Shown here: piece by piece, positions 23,705 to 32,170 of the stretch | Position numbering within the stretch: the stretch's first letter is position 1 | Layout of the letters: every line of letters starts with the position of its first letter | Assembly: GCF_014651855.1 (NCBI RefSeq) | Contig: NZ_BMXR01000009.1 | Span: forward strand, 139,589-188,055 | Origin: Saccharospirillum salsuginis | Lineage (GTDB): Bacteria > Pseudomonadota > Gammaproteobacteria > Pseudomonadales > Natronospirillaceae | Length of the DNA stretch: 48,467 nt | Reading direction: 5' to 3' | Translations under genes and position numbers: made by a program | The notes under the pieces: generated by a model | Told to the model about the DNA's origin: nothing | Seen by the model: the letters and a program-made list of their open reading frames with translations, nothing else | The model's database searches: none

Positions 23705-26095
23705 ATGAATGATCAAGAAAAGCATCTGCCAGAAATCGTAACCCTGTCCGACCAGCGTTCCGCCCTGATGCGGTCCAGTGATCACCTTCCAGACAAACTG
23801 TATTTGATACCCGTTCAGAACCGCCCCTATTTCCCGGCGCAGATCATGCCGATCATGGTCAACGCCGATACCTGGCGTGAAACCTTGAAACGGGTGGAGA
23901 ACACACCGCACAAAATGGTGTGCCTGTTTTATGTGGATGACTTCGACCCGGACAGCATCCGGCCGGACCAGGTGCCGGACACCGGCACGGTGGTCCGGGT
24001 TCATCATGTGAAGGAACGGGACGGTGCCATACACTTCCTGGCCGAGGGGCTGCGTCGCGGTTGCATCCGTTCCTGGCTGTCGCACAAACCGCCGTATCTG
24101 CTGGAAATGCGGTATCCGCAGGAACCGGAAGAAAACGAGAACGAAGTGCGGGCCTACGCCATGGCTGTGATCAACTCGATCAAGGAGTTGTTACCGATCA
24201 ATCCCTTGTACTCCGAGGAACTGAAGCAGTACCTGAACCGTTTCAGCCCGAACGAACCCTCGCCGCTGGCCGATTTCGCGGCGGCCATCACCTCGGCGGA
24301 ACCGAAGCAGCTGCAGGGGGTTCTCGATACCGTGCCACTGGTGCGGCGCATGGAGAAGGTGTTGCAGTTGCTCAAGCGGGAGCTGGAAGTCGCCCATTTG
24401 CACCTGGAGATCAACGAAGAGGTCAACAAGGGCATCAGCAAGCATCAGCGGGAATTCTTCCTGCGCGAGCAACTGAAGTACATCCAGAAAGAGCTCGGCA
24501 TCAGCAAGGACGATCGGGAAAGCGATGCCGATGAGTTCCGCAAACGACTGGAAGGCAAGCGGTTGCCCGCTGAAGCGCAAAAACGCATCGACGAAGAGTT
24601 GCACAAGCTGACGTTGCTGGAGACGGGGTCGCCCGAATATGGGGTCACCCGGAACTACCTCGACTGGGCGACCCAGATTCCCTGGGGGGTCTACAGCCAG
24701 GACAAGATCGATCTGAAACAGGCGCGCAAGGTCCTGGACCGGCACCACAGCGGTCTCGACGACGTCAAGGACCGCATTCTGGAGTTCCTGGCCGTCGGAG
24801 CTTTCAAAGGAGAGATTTCCGGCTCGATTCTGTTGCTGGTCGGCCCGCCGGGGGTGGGTAAAACCTCCATTGGCCGATCCGTGGCCGAGTGCCTGGGGCG
24901 TCCTTTCTACCGTTTCAGTCTGGGCGGCATGCGGGACGAAGCCGAGATCAAGGGCCACCGGCGCACCTACATCGGCGCCATGCCGGGCAAATTCGTCCAG
25001 GCGCTGAAAGACGTGGACACCATGAATCCGGTCATCATGCTCGATGAGGTCGACAAGATCGGCGCGTCCTTCCAGGGCGATCCGGCCTCGGCCCTGCTGG
25101 AAACCCTGGATCCGGAACAGAACAGCGAATTCCTCGATCACTACCTGGACATGCGGGTGGATCTGTCCAAGGTCCTGTTCATCTGCACCGCCAACCAGCT
25201 GGACAGCATCCCGAGCCCATTGCTCGATCGGATGGACACCATCCGCCTGTCTGGCTACCTGGCCGAGGAAAAACTCGACATTGCCAGCAAACACCTCTGG
25301 CCGCGCCAACTGGAACGGGCCGGCGTCAAGAAGAGCCAGCTCAAGATCACCCGTAAAGCCTTGCGTCAGGTGATCGAGGGCTATGCCCGGGAAGCCGGGG
25401 TGCGCAATCTGGAAAAGCAACTGGCCAAAATCATCCGCAAATCGGTGGTCCGTTTCCTGGAGCAGCCCGAGGAGACGCTGACCATCAAGCCGGAAGACTT
25501 GCAAGGCTTGCTCGGTGCCCCGATATTCCGGCACGAGAAACGGCTCCGGGGCGTCGGCGTGGTCACCGGTCTCGCCTGGACCGCGATGGGCGGGGCGACC
25601 TTGCCGGTGGAAGCCAACAAGTTGCACGACCAGCAGCGTGGCCTGAAACTGACCGGCAAATTGGGTGACGTCATGCGCGAGTCCGCCGAGATCGCCTACA
25701 GCTATATCGTCGGCTCCGTCAAACGTTACGGCGGCGACCCGAAGTACTTCGATCGCGCCCAGTTCCACGTTCATGTCCCCGAAGGGGCGACGCCCAAGGA
25801 CGGCCCCAGTGCCGGCGTCACCGTCTCCACGGCGTTGCTGAGCCTGGCGCTGAACAAATCGCCCAAGGCCAACCTGGCGATGACCGGCGAAATCACCCTG
25901 ACCGGACAGGTGCTGGCGGTCGGTGGTATTCGGGAAAAAATCATCGCGGCCCGTCGGCAGAAGATCAGGAACCTGATCCTGCCCGAAGCCAATCGCGGCG
26001 ACTTCGAGGAACTGCCCGAGTACCTGAAGAAAGGGCTGACCGTGACCTTCGCCGATCATTTCGACGATGTGGTGAAGGTGGCCTTCGGCCGGTGA
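23705..26095 (+). CDS. ATP-dependent Lon-family protease, AsrA/Lon2-like
   Basis: A 796-residue cytoplasmic AAA+ serine protease. Domains: N-terminal substrate-binding LON domain (about 30-220), AAA+ with Walker A GPPGVGKTS (380-388) and Walker B VIMLDEVD (443-450), and a C-terminal protease domain with the Ser-Lys dyad S702 (PKDGPSAG) and K745 (GGIREKIIAAR). The N-terminal LYLIPVQNRPYFPAQIMPIMVN resembles the second Lon of Pseudomonas (AsrA), linked to heat-shock and aminoglycoside responses, more than the Lon encoded beside clpX. No clp genes or HU gene are adjacent. Substrates are unknown. Confidence 0.93.
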   Translation: MNDQEKHLPEIVTLSDQRSALMRSSDHLPDKLYLIPVQNRPYFPAQIMPIMVNADTWRETLKRVENTPHKMVCLFYVDDFDPDSIRPDQVPDTGTVVRVHHVKERDGAIHFLAEGLRRGCIRSWLSHKPPYLLEMRYPQEPEENENEVRAYAMAVINSIKELLPINPLYSEELKQYLNRFSPNEPSPLADFAAAITSAEPKQLQGVLDTVPLVRRMEKVLQLLKRELEVAHLHLEINEEVNKGISKHQREFFLREQLKYIQKELGISKDDRESDADEFRKRLEGKRLPAEAQKRIDEELHKLTLLETGSPEYGVTRNYLDWATQIPWGVYSQDKIDLKQARKVLDRHHSGLDDVKDRILEFLAVGAFKGEISGSILLLVGPPGVGKTSIGRSVAECLGRPFYRFSLGGMRDEAEIKGHRRTYIGAMPGKFVQALKDVDTMNPVIMLDEVDKIGASFQGDPASALLETLDPEQNSEFLDHYLDMRVDLSKVLFICTANQLDSIPSPLLDRMDTIRLSGYLAEEKLDIASKHLWPRQLERAGVKKSQLKITRKALRQVIEGYAREAGVRNLEKQLAKIIRKSVVRFLEQPEETLTIKPEDLQGLLGAPIFRHEKRLRGVGVVTGLAWTAMGGATLPVEANKLHDQQRGLKLTGKLGDVMRESAEIAYSYIVGSVKRYGGDPKYFDRAQFHVHVPEGATPKDGPSAGVTVSTALLSLALNKSPKANLAMTGEITLTGQVLAVGGIREKIIAARRQKIRNLILPEANRGDFEELPEYLKKGLTVTFADHFDDVVKVAFGR

Positions 26096-26180
26096 TTCAG
26101 TTTCGGTTCATGGCCCATGGGTATCCTGACACTTGTCAACTAAGATAACGCTCACAAGGACGACATTGGAGGATGCCCTT

Positions 26181-26750
26181 ATGAAACGAACCCTGATCAT
26201 CGCTATGGCCCTTGCGCTGGCGACCGGTGGCGCACTGGCGGATCATCGCGATTCGGATCGTTACGACGACCGGCACCGCGATAGCCAGCGCTTTTACGCC
26301 GAAGGCCGCGTCATCTACGCCGAGCCGATCTACGAAACCTACTACTACCGGGAAAGCCGCAGCTCACACGATCGCATCGAGATCTGTCGCACCCGGGACG
26401 TGGAAATCGAACGTCACAGCCGTGGCGGCAACCCCGGGGCCACCATCATCGGCGGTGCCATCGGTGCGACCGTTGGCTCGCACAGCGGCAATTCACCCGA
26501 ATCCCAGGTGCTCGGCGCGATCGCCGGCGGCTTGATCGGCGGCGCTATTGGCCATGAACTGGGCGGTCGCGGTGAAACCACCATCCGCTACCGTACCGAA
26601 CGCGAGTGCGAGGTCGAGTACCGACACCGGCGCCGCGAACTGATAGGCTATGAGGTTCGCTACCGTTACAATGGCCGCGAATTCATCACCTTTATGGACC
26701 GTCACCCGGGTCGCTATATCGAGCTTCAGGTGGAGGTGACGCCCAGATAA
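26181..26750 (+). CDS. Exported glycine-zipper 2TM domain protein
   Basis: A 189-residue protein with a signal peptide (about 1-20, MKRTLIIAMALALATGGALA), no lipobox, then a charged His/Arg/Tyr-rich stretch. The glycine-zipper segment (about 88-133, with ATIIGGAIGATVGS and GAIAGGLIGGAIGHELGG) is typical of outer-membrane 17-kDa-antigen-like proteins. The ATG at 26181 is preceded by GGAGG; an upstream methionine at 26133 is rejected because it would hide the signal peptide. It probably inserts in or lines the outer membrane. It precedes the PepSY and PhoPQ-like genes with a 15-bp gap, suggesting co-transcription. Confidence 0.8.
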   Translation: MKRTLIIAMALALATGGALADHRDSDRYDDRHRDSQRFYAEGRVIYAEPIYETYYYRESRSSHDRIEICRTRDVEIERHSRGGNPGATIIGGAIGATVGSHSGNSPESQVLGAIAGGLIGGAIGHELGGRGETTIRYRTERECEVEYRHRRRELIGYEVRYRYNGREFITFMDRHPGRYIELQVEVTPR

Positions 26751-26765
26751 TGAAGAGGCAACTCC

Positions 26766-27104
26766 ATGTCGAGGCTGTTTGGGCCCCGTTGGCTGACACT
26801 TCTGTTCGGACTCACGCTGGCCGTGATGGTGCGAGCCGAAACAGCCGACCGGCCGGATACGCACCCCTGTACCGGGGCTCCCATTCCACTGTCCACCGAG
26901 CGAGCCGTCGTACAGGCGGCGGAATGCCTGTTCAAGGGGCGAGTGGTTAAAGTCGAGCGAGCCGGTGGCGGTGATGACTGGGTCTACCGGCTGCGCATCC
27001 TGTTGAACGAAGGACGGGTCAAAACGGTCGATCTTCATCCCCAGACCGGCCTGCCCACCGACCCGGTGGTATTGGAGGAAGTCTATGAGGCTCTTGGTCG
27101 TTGA
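26766..27104 (+). CDS. Small exported PepSY-like protein
   Basis: A 112-residue protein with an N-terminal signal peptide (about 1-24, ending VRAET) and a single PepSY-like unit (about 48-100: AAECLFKGRVVKVERAGGGDDWVYRLRILLNEGRVKTVDLHPQTG). Small PepSY proteins are commonly encoded with two-component systems and are thought to sit in the periplasm, perhaps modulating the kinase. Its end overlaps the response-regulator gene by 20 bp. Two cysteines (about residues 35 and 50) could form a disulfide. Confidence 0.75.
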   Translation: MSRLFGPRWLTLLFGLTLAVMVRAETADRPDTHPCTGAPIPLSTERAVVQAAECLFKGRVVKVERAGGGDDWVYRLRILLNEGRVKTVDLHPQTGLPTDPVVLEEVYEALGR

Positions 27105-27765
27105 AGACGAAAGCGGATTGCAAACCCATCTGTTGCAGGGGTTCAAAAAGGAAGGGTTCGCGGTGGACGTCGCCTCCGACGGTCGCGAAGGACTCTTCAT
27201 GGGTAAAGAGCATGATTACGACGCCGCCATCGTCGACCTCGGCCTGCCCGAAGTGGACGGCATCGACCTGATCAAGCAGTTGCGCGCCGAGGGTCGGACC
27301 TACCCGATCCTTATTCTAACCGCGCGCGGCCACTGGCAGGACAAGGTGACCGGCCTCGAAGCCGGCGCCGACGATTACCTGGCCAAGCCCTTCATGTTCG
27401 CCGAATTGCTGGCGCGGGTGAAAGCCCTGCTGCGCCGCAGTGTCGGTATGGCCTCGCCGACGCTCGAGGTCGGCCTGTATCAGCTCGACACCGCCTCCAA
27501 GACGGTCCGGGTCGACGGCGCACCGGTCGAGTTGACCAGCTATGAATACAACACCCTCGAGTATCTGATGCTGCATCGGGACAAGGTCATCTCCAAAACC
27601 GAGTTGACCAACCATCTGTATGAGCAGGATTTCGACCGGGACAGCAATGTCATCGAAGTGTTTATCCGGCGACTGCGCAAAAAGCTGGATCCGGACGGTG
27701 TACGCAACCCCATCCTGACCCAGCGGGGCCTGGGCTACCGGTTCAACGCCGCCACCGACGCCTGA
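27085..27765 (+). CDS. PhoP-like OmpR-family response regulator
   Basis: A 226-residue two-component regulator. The receiver domain (about 1-115) has the phospho-acceptor D51 (AAIVDLGLPEVDG), the acidic pair E7/D8 and the switch lysine in YLAKPF. The winged-helix DNA-binding domain (about 125-222) includes LTSYEYNTLEYLMLHRDKVISK and HLYEQDFDRDSNVIEVFIRRLRKKL, which closely resemble PhoP. It overlaps the PepSY gene and is followed 10 bp later by its kinase. PhoP-type regulators respond to low Mg2+ or antimicrobial peptides, but the signal here is unknown. Confidence 0.9.
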   Translation: MRLLVVEDESGLQTHLLQGFKKEGFAVDVASDGREGLFMGKEHDYDAAIVDLGLPEVDGIDLIKQLRAEGRTYPILILTARGHWQDKVTGLEAGADDYLAKPFMFAELLARVKALLRRSVGMASPTLEVGLYQLDTASKTVRVDGAPVELTSYEYNTLEYLMLHRDKVISKTELTNHLYEQDFDRDSNVIEVFIRRLRKKLDPDGVRNPILTQRGLGYRFNAATDA

Positions 27766-27775
27766 GAGGTCCCGA

Positions 27776-29125
27776 GTGAGATCGACCTTTTCACTGCGTC
27801 GACGCTTGTTGGTGTCGGCGACCATCGTCCTGCTGCTGTTCCTTGGTCTGACCGGTCTGGCGCTGGATCGGGCTTTCGAGCGCAGTCTGGTGTCCGGCCA
27901 GGCCGAGCGGTTGTTTCTGCGCGTGCTGAACCTGCTGGCCGAATCCGAACTGGAAGGCCAGACGCTCTGGTTACCGCGTTACTTGTCCGAGGAACGCTAC
28001 AATTCCCCCGAATCCGGACTGGTGGCCCTGGTGCTGAACGGCGAAAGGCACATCGTCTGGGAGAGCCTCTCCAGCGAATGGCTGGATGTGCACGACTGGA
28101 TACGGGCCCAGCCCGCCATCGAACCCGGCCAGGAACAATTCGGCGAACAGGGCGGCTATGTGTACGAGCGCTATGCCGTCGTCTGGGAAAACCGGGACGG
28201 CACCGACCAGTTGTTCGAATACTGGGTTCTGGAGGACGCCACCCCTCTGAACAGCACGCTGCAGACCTTTCGACGGCAGCTCTGGGGCGGCTTGTCCGGG
28301 GTCACCCTGGCGTTGCTTGTGGCGCTTTGGGCGGTCGCCCGCTGGGGGCTGAAACCGCTGCGCACCGTAGCGGAAAACCTGCGCCAGATCCGCGCCGGGG
28401 ACAAGGCCCGGCTGGAAGGCCACTATCCCGACGAACTGCGTCCCCTGACCGACAACCTGAACCGACTGCTGGAAGCCGAACAGGGGCAACGCGAGCGCTA
28501 CCGCCAGGCCATGGCCGATCTGGCGCACAGCCTGAAAACACCGCTGGCGGTCATGCGCACCCTCTCGCCCGGCGATGAGGCCGAGCTGAACGACCAGGTC
28601 AACCGCATGGATCAGATTGTCCGTTACCAGCTTCAGCGGGCGGTCACCGAGGCACGCACGGGACCGGTGCTGGGGCAGCGCAGCTCCCTGAACCTGGCGC
28701 TGGACCGGCTTGGTAAAGCCCTGGAAAAGGCCTTTCTGCATGAAGACAAGGTGCTCGACCTGCCGGAGACCGGAGAAGCCCAATGGGATGTTTCCCTGGA
28801 TAACAACGACTTGCTGGAAGTGCTCGGTAATCTGCTGGAAAACGGCTTCAAGTACGGACGGTCGGTGATCAGTGTCAGTGTGGGCGAACTTGAGGGCGAG
28901 CCCGACCATTGGGTGGTCGACATCGACGACGATGGCCCGGGAATATCCCGAGAAAAACGCGAGCGGGTGCTGGCTCGCGGCCAGCGACTGGACACCTTGC
29001 AGCCGGGGCAGGGCATCGGCCTGAGCATGGTCAAGGATATCCTGGCCAGCTATGGCGTGAGCCTGAGAATCGACGACAGCCCGCTCGGCGGCGCCCGTTT
29101 TCGGCTGGTTTTACCCAAGGCCTAG
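27776..29125 (+). CDS. PhoQ-like sensor histidine kinase
   Basis: A 449-residue inner-membrane kinase. Two transmembrane helices (about 12-32 and 170-192) flank a periplasmic sensor domain, followed by a HAMP-like linker and a HisKA domain with H251 in MADLAHSLKTPLAVM. The catalytic ATPase domain has the N box (LLENGFKYG), G1 (DIDDDGPGIS) and G2 (GQGIGLSMVKDI). The acidic sensor domain and membrane layout resemble PhoQ. The start is GTG 27776, 10 bp after the regulator stop. Its TAG stop lies inside a long palindrome shared with the convergent gene. Confidence 0.9.
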   Translation: MRSTFSLRRRLLVSATIVLLLFLGLTGLALDRAFERSLVSGQAERLFLRVLNLLAESELEGQTLWLPRYLSEERYNSPESGLVALVLNGERHIVWESLSSEWLDVHDWIRAQPAIEPGQEQFGEQGGYVYERYAVVWENRDGTDQLFEYWVLEDATPLNSTLQTFRRQLWGGLSGVTLALLVALWAVARWGLKPLRTVAENLRQIRAGDKARLEGHYPDELRPLTDNLNRLLEAEQGQRERYRQAMADLAHSLKTPLAVMRTLSPGDEAELNDQVNRMDQIVRYQLQRAVTEARTGPVLGQRSSLNLALDRLGKALEKAFLHEDKVLDLPETGEAQWDVSLDNNDLLEVLGNLLENGFKYGRSVISVSVGELEGEPDHWVVDIDDDGPGISREKRERVLARGQRLDTLQPGQGIGLSMVKDILASYGVSLRIDDSPLGGARFRLVLPKA

Positions 29126-29147
29126 GGTGGACGGTGTCCACCCTAGG
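29121..29147. terminator. Bidirectional palindrome spanning two convergent stop codons
   Basis: CCTAGGGTGGAC (29121-29132) and GTCCACCCTAGG (29136-29147) form a perfect 12-bp stem with loop GGT. The stop codon of the kinase (TAG, 29123-29125) is in the left arm and that of the convergent membrane gene (CTA, 29143-29145) in the right arm. It probably ends both transcripts, although neither side has a T tract. The arms resemble repeat family B (TAGGGTGG). Confidence 0.65.
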
Positions 29148-29490
29148 GAACGTGGGCCAGATAAAACCACGTAGAACCCGCGATCAGCACCACCAACAGC
29201 CACAGATTCCAGCCGGGCCCGTCCAGTCGGCGTCTTGCCCGATAGTGGGTCAGCCACAACGCAAGTACCGAGAGCAGGGCGCACACGCCTAATGCCAGCG
29301 GCATCCAGGGGATAAAACGGAGAATCCAGTCGGTTCGGATGTCGATGCCCAGATAGCGGATCAGGCCGGTATCCATCTCCGGCATCGCCAGCCACCACAG
29401 TATCTGGAAACCGAGCAGCGACAACCAGGCCAGGGCGGTCAGGCTGTGCAGCAGTTTGAGCCAGATGTCGGGGCCGGTTCGGCGTCTCAT
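29143..29490 (-). CDS. Small three-helix membrane protein, unknown function
   Basis: A 115-residue protein with three hydrophobic helices (about 13-33, 58-80 and 93-112) and a basic N-terminus (MRRRTG), suggesting an inner-membrane protein. Tryptophan-rich (PDIWLKLLHSLTALAW; ILWWLAMPEMD). No family was recognised. It lies convergent to the PhoQ-like kinase gene and upstream of nothing on its own strand, so it appears monocistronic. Confidence 0.65.
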   Translation of the reverse strand: MRRRTGPDIWLKLLHSLTALAWLSLLGFQILWWLAMPEMDTGLIRYLGIDIRTDWILRFIPWMPLALGVCALLSVLALWLTHYRARRRLDGPGWNLWLLVVLIAGSTWFYLAHVP

Positions 29491-29570
29491 GGTGGAGCCT
29501 CCCTGTTGCCCGGATGTCAGTGTAGTTCGGGGGCGCGGTTCGGGCCAGAGCGGTCAGTTGGCCGGCCGAT

Positions 29571-30266
29571 TCACAGAAACAAACGATGCCCGTTCTCGTG
29601 CAGCCATTTTCGGTCCTGTCGCCACTGCGGGTGGCTGCGTTCGACCTCGGCCCAGAACTCGGCGCGGTGGTGCGGGTGCAGCAAGTGCGCCGTCTCGTGC
29701 GCCACCAGGTAGTCGACGATGCGCTCCGGTGCCTGCATCACCAACCAGTTGTACTGGATGCGACCGGCGCTGGTGCAGTGGCCCCATTTCGTCTTGGTAC
29801 GACGAAACCGGATATCGGTCAGCCGACCCTCCCAACCCCGTTTCAGTACCAGTTGCAGCGTCTTCTCGGTCAGATAAAACCGGGCCTGGGCCTTGTAGAA
29901 GTCCGCCATGACGGCGTGGACCCAGTCTTTCTCGACCCGTTCCACGCTGACGTAGAGCCGGTCTTCGGTCAGTTGCCAGGCATTGCCGGGCCCCGGGTTG
30001 ATCACCAGCTCCAGCTGTCTATCCATCAGCGGGCAATGACTGGCCCGGCTGAAATCCGGCTGTTCGCTTTGGTGTCGGGCCTGTTCCAGGCGAACCCGTG
30101 TCAGCCAGTCCTGACGGCTGCGAACGAATTCGAGCAAATCGGCCTGGGGGACGCGTGGCGGCACCCGCAGTTCCACCTGGCCGTCACGGACGTGCAGCGC
30201 CATCGTCTTGCGACGGGAGCGTTTGATCGGGATCTGTTCGCCCTGCCATTCGATCGCTTCAGTCAC
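29571..30266 (-). CDS. YgjP-like M48-type zinc metallopeptidase
   Basis: A 231-residue predicted cytoplasmic metalloprotease of the YgjP/DUF45 (WLM/SprT-like) family. The zinc site is H190-E191-x-x-H194 in VAHETAHLLHPHHRAEFW, with a third ligand likely in HPHH. N-terminal segments KRSRRKTMALHV and FVRSRQDWLTRV and the RTKTKWGHCTSAGRIQYNW signature are characteristic. The GTG start at 30266 overlaps the stop of the DUF3820 gene (GTGA), indicating coupled translation; earlier in-frame starts would lie inside that gene. Substrates are unknown. Confidence 0.85.
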   Translation of the reverse strand: MTEAIEWQGEQIPIKRSRRKTMALHVRDGQVELRVPPRVPQADLLEFVRSRQDWLTRVRLEQARHQSEQPDFSRASHCPLMDRQLELVINPGPGNAWQLTEDRLYVSVERVEKDWVHAVMADFYKAQARFYLTEKTLQLVLKRGWEGRLTDIRFRRTKTKWGHCTSAGRIQYNWLVMQAPERIVDYLVAHETAHLLHPHHRAEFWAEVERSHPQWRQDRKWLHENGHRLFL

Positions 30267-30490
30267 GAGAGGTGTCGTCCCATCAGTGGATGGATCAGCG
30301 ATTCCAGGCCTTCCCGCCGGATCAACAACGCCAACGCCATCAATTGCCCGAGGCGGCCGTTCGGCCAGCCCTTGCCCTCGAACCAAAGTAAATACTCCTC
30401 GGGGAGGCGAATCAGCGGGCGTCCGCTATATTTACCAAAAGGCATGGTCGTATTGGCCAGTGCCACCAGATCTTCTTGCTGAAAGGACAT
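30263..30490 (-). CDS. DUF3820 family protein
   Basis: A 75-residue cytoplasmic protein. The core MPFGKYSGRPLIRLPEEYLLWFEGKGWPNGRLGQLMALAL is characteristic of DUF3820, a small family whose members are sometimes labelled quorum-sensing-regulated virulence factors without an established activity. It forms a two-gene unit with the metallopeptidase (4-bp overlap) and is divergent from the DUF3024 gene with only 5 bp between start codons. Its ribosome-binding sequence (AGAGGA) therefore lies within the first codons of the divergent gene. Confidence 0.85.
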   Translation of the reverse strand: MSFQQEDLVALANTTMPFGKYSGRPLIRLPEEYLLWFEGKGWPNGRLGQLMALALLIRREGLESLIHPLMGRHLS

Positions 30491-30495
30491 GCTGT

Positions 30496-30843
30496 GTGAG
30501 TTCCTCTTCTCAAGCTATCCGCGAATTACCCGAATTCGTGCAAAAGCAGGCCCAGCAGGCGCTGCATCAGTTTCTGAATCACCGGCCGAATGCCGTTCAG
30601 CTGGACGGTAACCTTCACCGTTCGGCCATTGTCGTCTACGAAGTCACTCCCCATCCGCTCACCCGGGAGCAGGTGCGCTTGCCGATCGGCTTGCTCAATT
30701 GGCGGGACAATCGCTGGCGACTGTATTTTCGCGGCACGCGCGGTCGCTGGGTCGCCTATCCGGACACGCCCTCGGTGCAACGGCCGGACCCGTTGCTGGA
30801 CTGCATCGCTCAGGACGAACTCGGCATCTTCTGGCGCCAATAG
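30496..30843 (+). CDS. DUF3024 domain-containing protein
   Basis: A 115-residue protein ending in the DUF3024 pattern (VRLPIGLLNWRDNRWRLYFRGTRGRWVAYP). The GTG at 30496 is chosen because AAGGA lies 10 bases upstream and because all earlier in-frame starts fall inside the divergent DUF3820 and metallopeptidase genes. Basic, with the YFR(G)xxGRW motif suggesting nucleic-acid contact, but no function is established for the family. Its 3' end overlaps the convergent malY-like gene by 34 bp. Confidence 0.8.
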   Translation: MSSSSQAIRELPEFVQKQAQQALHQFLNHRPNAVQLDGNLHRSAIVVYEVTPHPLTREQVRLPIGLLNWRDNRWRLYFRGTRGRWVAYPDTPSVQRPDPLLDCIAQDELGIFWRQ

Positions 30844-31949
30844 GCCTCAAGCTGGGTCAGAGCCCGCTCCAGAGTGCTGCGGTCCGTCCCGAAATTGAGA
30901 CGAACGGCCGTCGGATCGCCAAACTCCTTGCCGTCGCTGGGCATCAGACCGGCCTTCACGAAATGCCGCATGGCGGCGCCGACCTCGAGATCCGATTCGA
31001 TCCAGGCCAGAAACGTCGCCGGTTGGGGCCGGTACCGAAGGCCCGGCAGACTGTTGAACACCTGTGCCACATGCTCCCGGTTGGCCCGCAGGTGACCGCG
31101 CAGCGCCACCAGCCAATCCTTGCCATCGCGAAACGCCGCCTCCGCCGCGCAATACCCCAGGAAATTCGGATGCGGCACCAGATCGCGTCCTACCGCCTGA
31201 AAACGCAGGCGCAGATCGGCATCCGGAATAATTGCGAAAGAACAGCCCAGACCAGCTACATTGAACGTCTTGCTCGCCGCCATCAGTGTCAGGCTGTTGG
31301 CCGACAGAGTCGGTACCCGTCCGGCGGGAACGTGCTGACACTCCGGGTCCAGCCGCAAATCGCAATGAATCTCGTCCGAACACAAGACCACCTCATGCTG
31401 TTCGCACAGGGCGCCCAATCGCTCCAGATCGTCCGCCGTTAAAACCGTACCGTGCGGATTCATCGGATTGCACAGGATCATCAGGTGGCAATTCGGATCG
31501 GCCAGTTCGGACTCCAGATGAGCCCAATCCCAGATCCAGCGTTCACCATCGAACACCACCGGCAACCGGACCGGCACCGCGCCGCGATGGGCGGGTGCAT
31601 GCCTCAAGGGTGGGTAATTCGGTTCCTGTACGATCACCCGACCACCACTGGCGAACGCCTGAATCGCCAGATTGAAACTCGGCACGACGCCGGGCAACCA
31701 GACGATCCAATCCGGCTCAATGGCCCAGTCGTACTCCCGGGCGCACCAGTCCACAACGGCCCGGTTCAACTCCGGCCAGGGGTGGGTATAGCCGTATACC
31801 GGGTGCGCCATTCGGTTGTTGAGGGCCTGTTGAACCACGGGCGCGGTGGCGAGGTCCATATCGGCGACCCAGAGTGGGATGACGTCCTGATCCCGGTAGC
31901 GGTCGATCTTGATGGCATGGGTGTTCTGGCGGTCGATGGCGTCAAACAT
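30810..31949 (-). CDS. MalY/PatB-type PLP-dependent C-S lyase or aminotransferase
   Basis: Fold-type I PLP enzyme of 379 residues. The opening MFDAIDRQNTHAIKIDRY and IPLWVADMDLATAPVVQQAL are hallmarks of the MalY/PatB subgroup (cystathionine beta-lyase-like). PLP contacts include NPMNPHGTV, SDEIHCDL and the Schiff-base lysine K227 (AASKTFNVAGLG); the RLNFGT arginine binds the carboxylate. The frame stays open well upstream, but that extension lies in the repeat-rich gap and has no homology. Likely releases homocysteine or a thiol from cystathionine-like substrates; the exact substrate is uncertain. Confidence 0.88.
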   Translation of the reverse strand: MFDAIDRQNTHAIKIDRYRDQDVIPLWVADMDLATAPVVQQALNNRMAHPVYGYTHPWPELNRAVVDWCAREYDWAIEPDWIVWLPGVVPSFNLAIQAFASGGRVIVQEPNYPPLRHAPAHRGAVPVRLPVVFDGERWIWDWAHLESELADPNCHLMILCNPMNPHGTVLTADDLERLGALCEQHEVVLCSDEIHCDLRLDPECQHVPAGRVPTLSANSLTLMAASKTFNVAGLGCSFAIIPDADLRLRFQAVGRDLVPHPNFLGYCAAEAAFRDGKDWLVALRGHLRANREHVAQVFNSLPGLRYRPQPATFLAWIESDLEVGAAMRHFVKAGLMPSDGKEFGDPTAVRLNFGTDRSTLERALTQLEAYWRQKMPSSS

Positions 31950-32030
31950 ACTGTTCGGTCGTTGCGTGATGTGCGGTGCATGCTGCCCCAGCTTCTTTGT
32001 TTGCGCAAGGCTCGCTACTAAGGTGGCAAC

Positions 32031-32039
32031 TGGTATAAT
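32031..32039 (+). promoter_or_regulatory. Strong extended -10 promoter-like element
   Basis: TGGTATAAT is a near-perfect extended -10, about 530 bp before the tcdA start. No convincing -35 was seen 17 bp upstream. It may be the tcdA promoter separated from its gene by inserted repeats. Confidence 0.5.
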
Positions 32040-32101
32040 TCCGCGCTTTCGTTGGGTTGGCTTGGGTGCCAGGAACCCGCGGTCGTTGCCGGGTAAGGCC
32101 A

Positions 32102-32170
32102 TCAGGGGTCGCTGTAAATACATCCATGTACGCTTGACGCCAGCCATCCATGGCTGCCGACATCCCCTGA
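32102..32170. repeat. Dispersed repeat family A, copy 2
   Basis: Begins TCAGGGGTCGCTGTAAATAC and ends ACATCCCCTGA, so the termini TCAGGGG/CCCCTGA are inverted. Interior CAGCCATCCATGGCTGCCG matches copy 1 at 12333-12397 almost base for base. Confidence 0.8.

Noticed and set aside
24191..26059. 622-residue minus-strand open frame opposite the Lon-type gene
   Set aside because: Codon-bias shadow of the protease; no recognisable domain.
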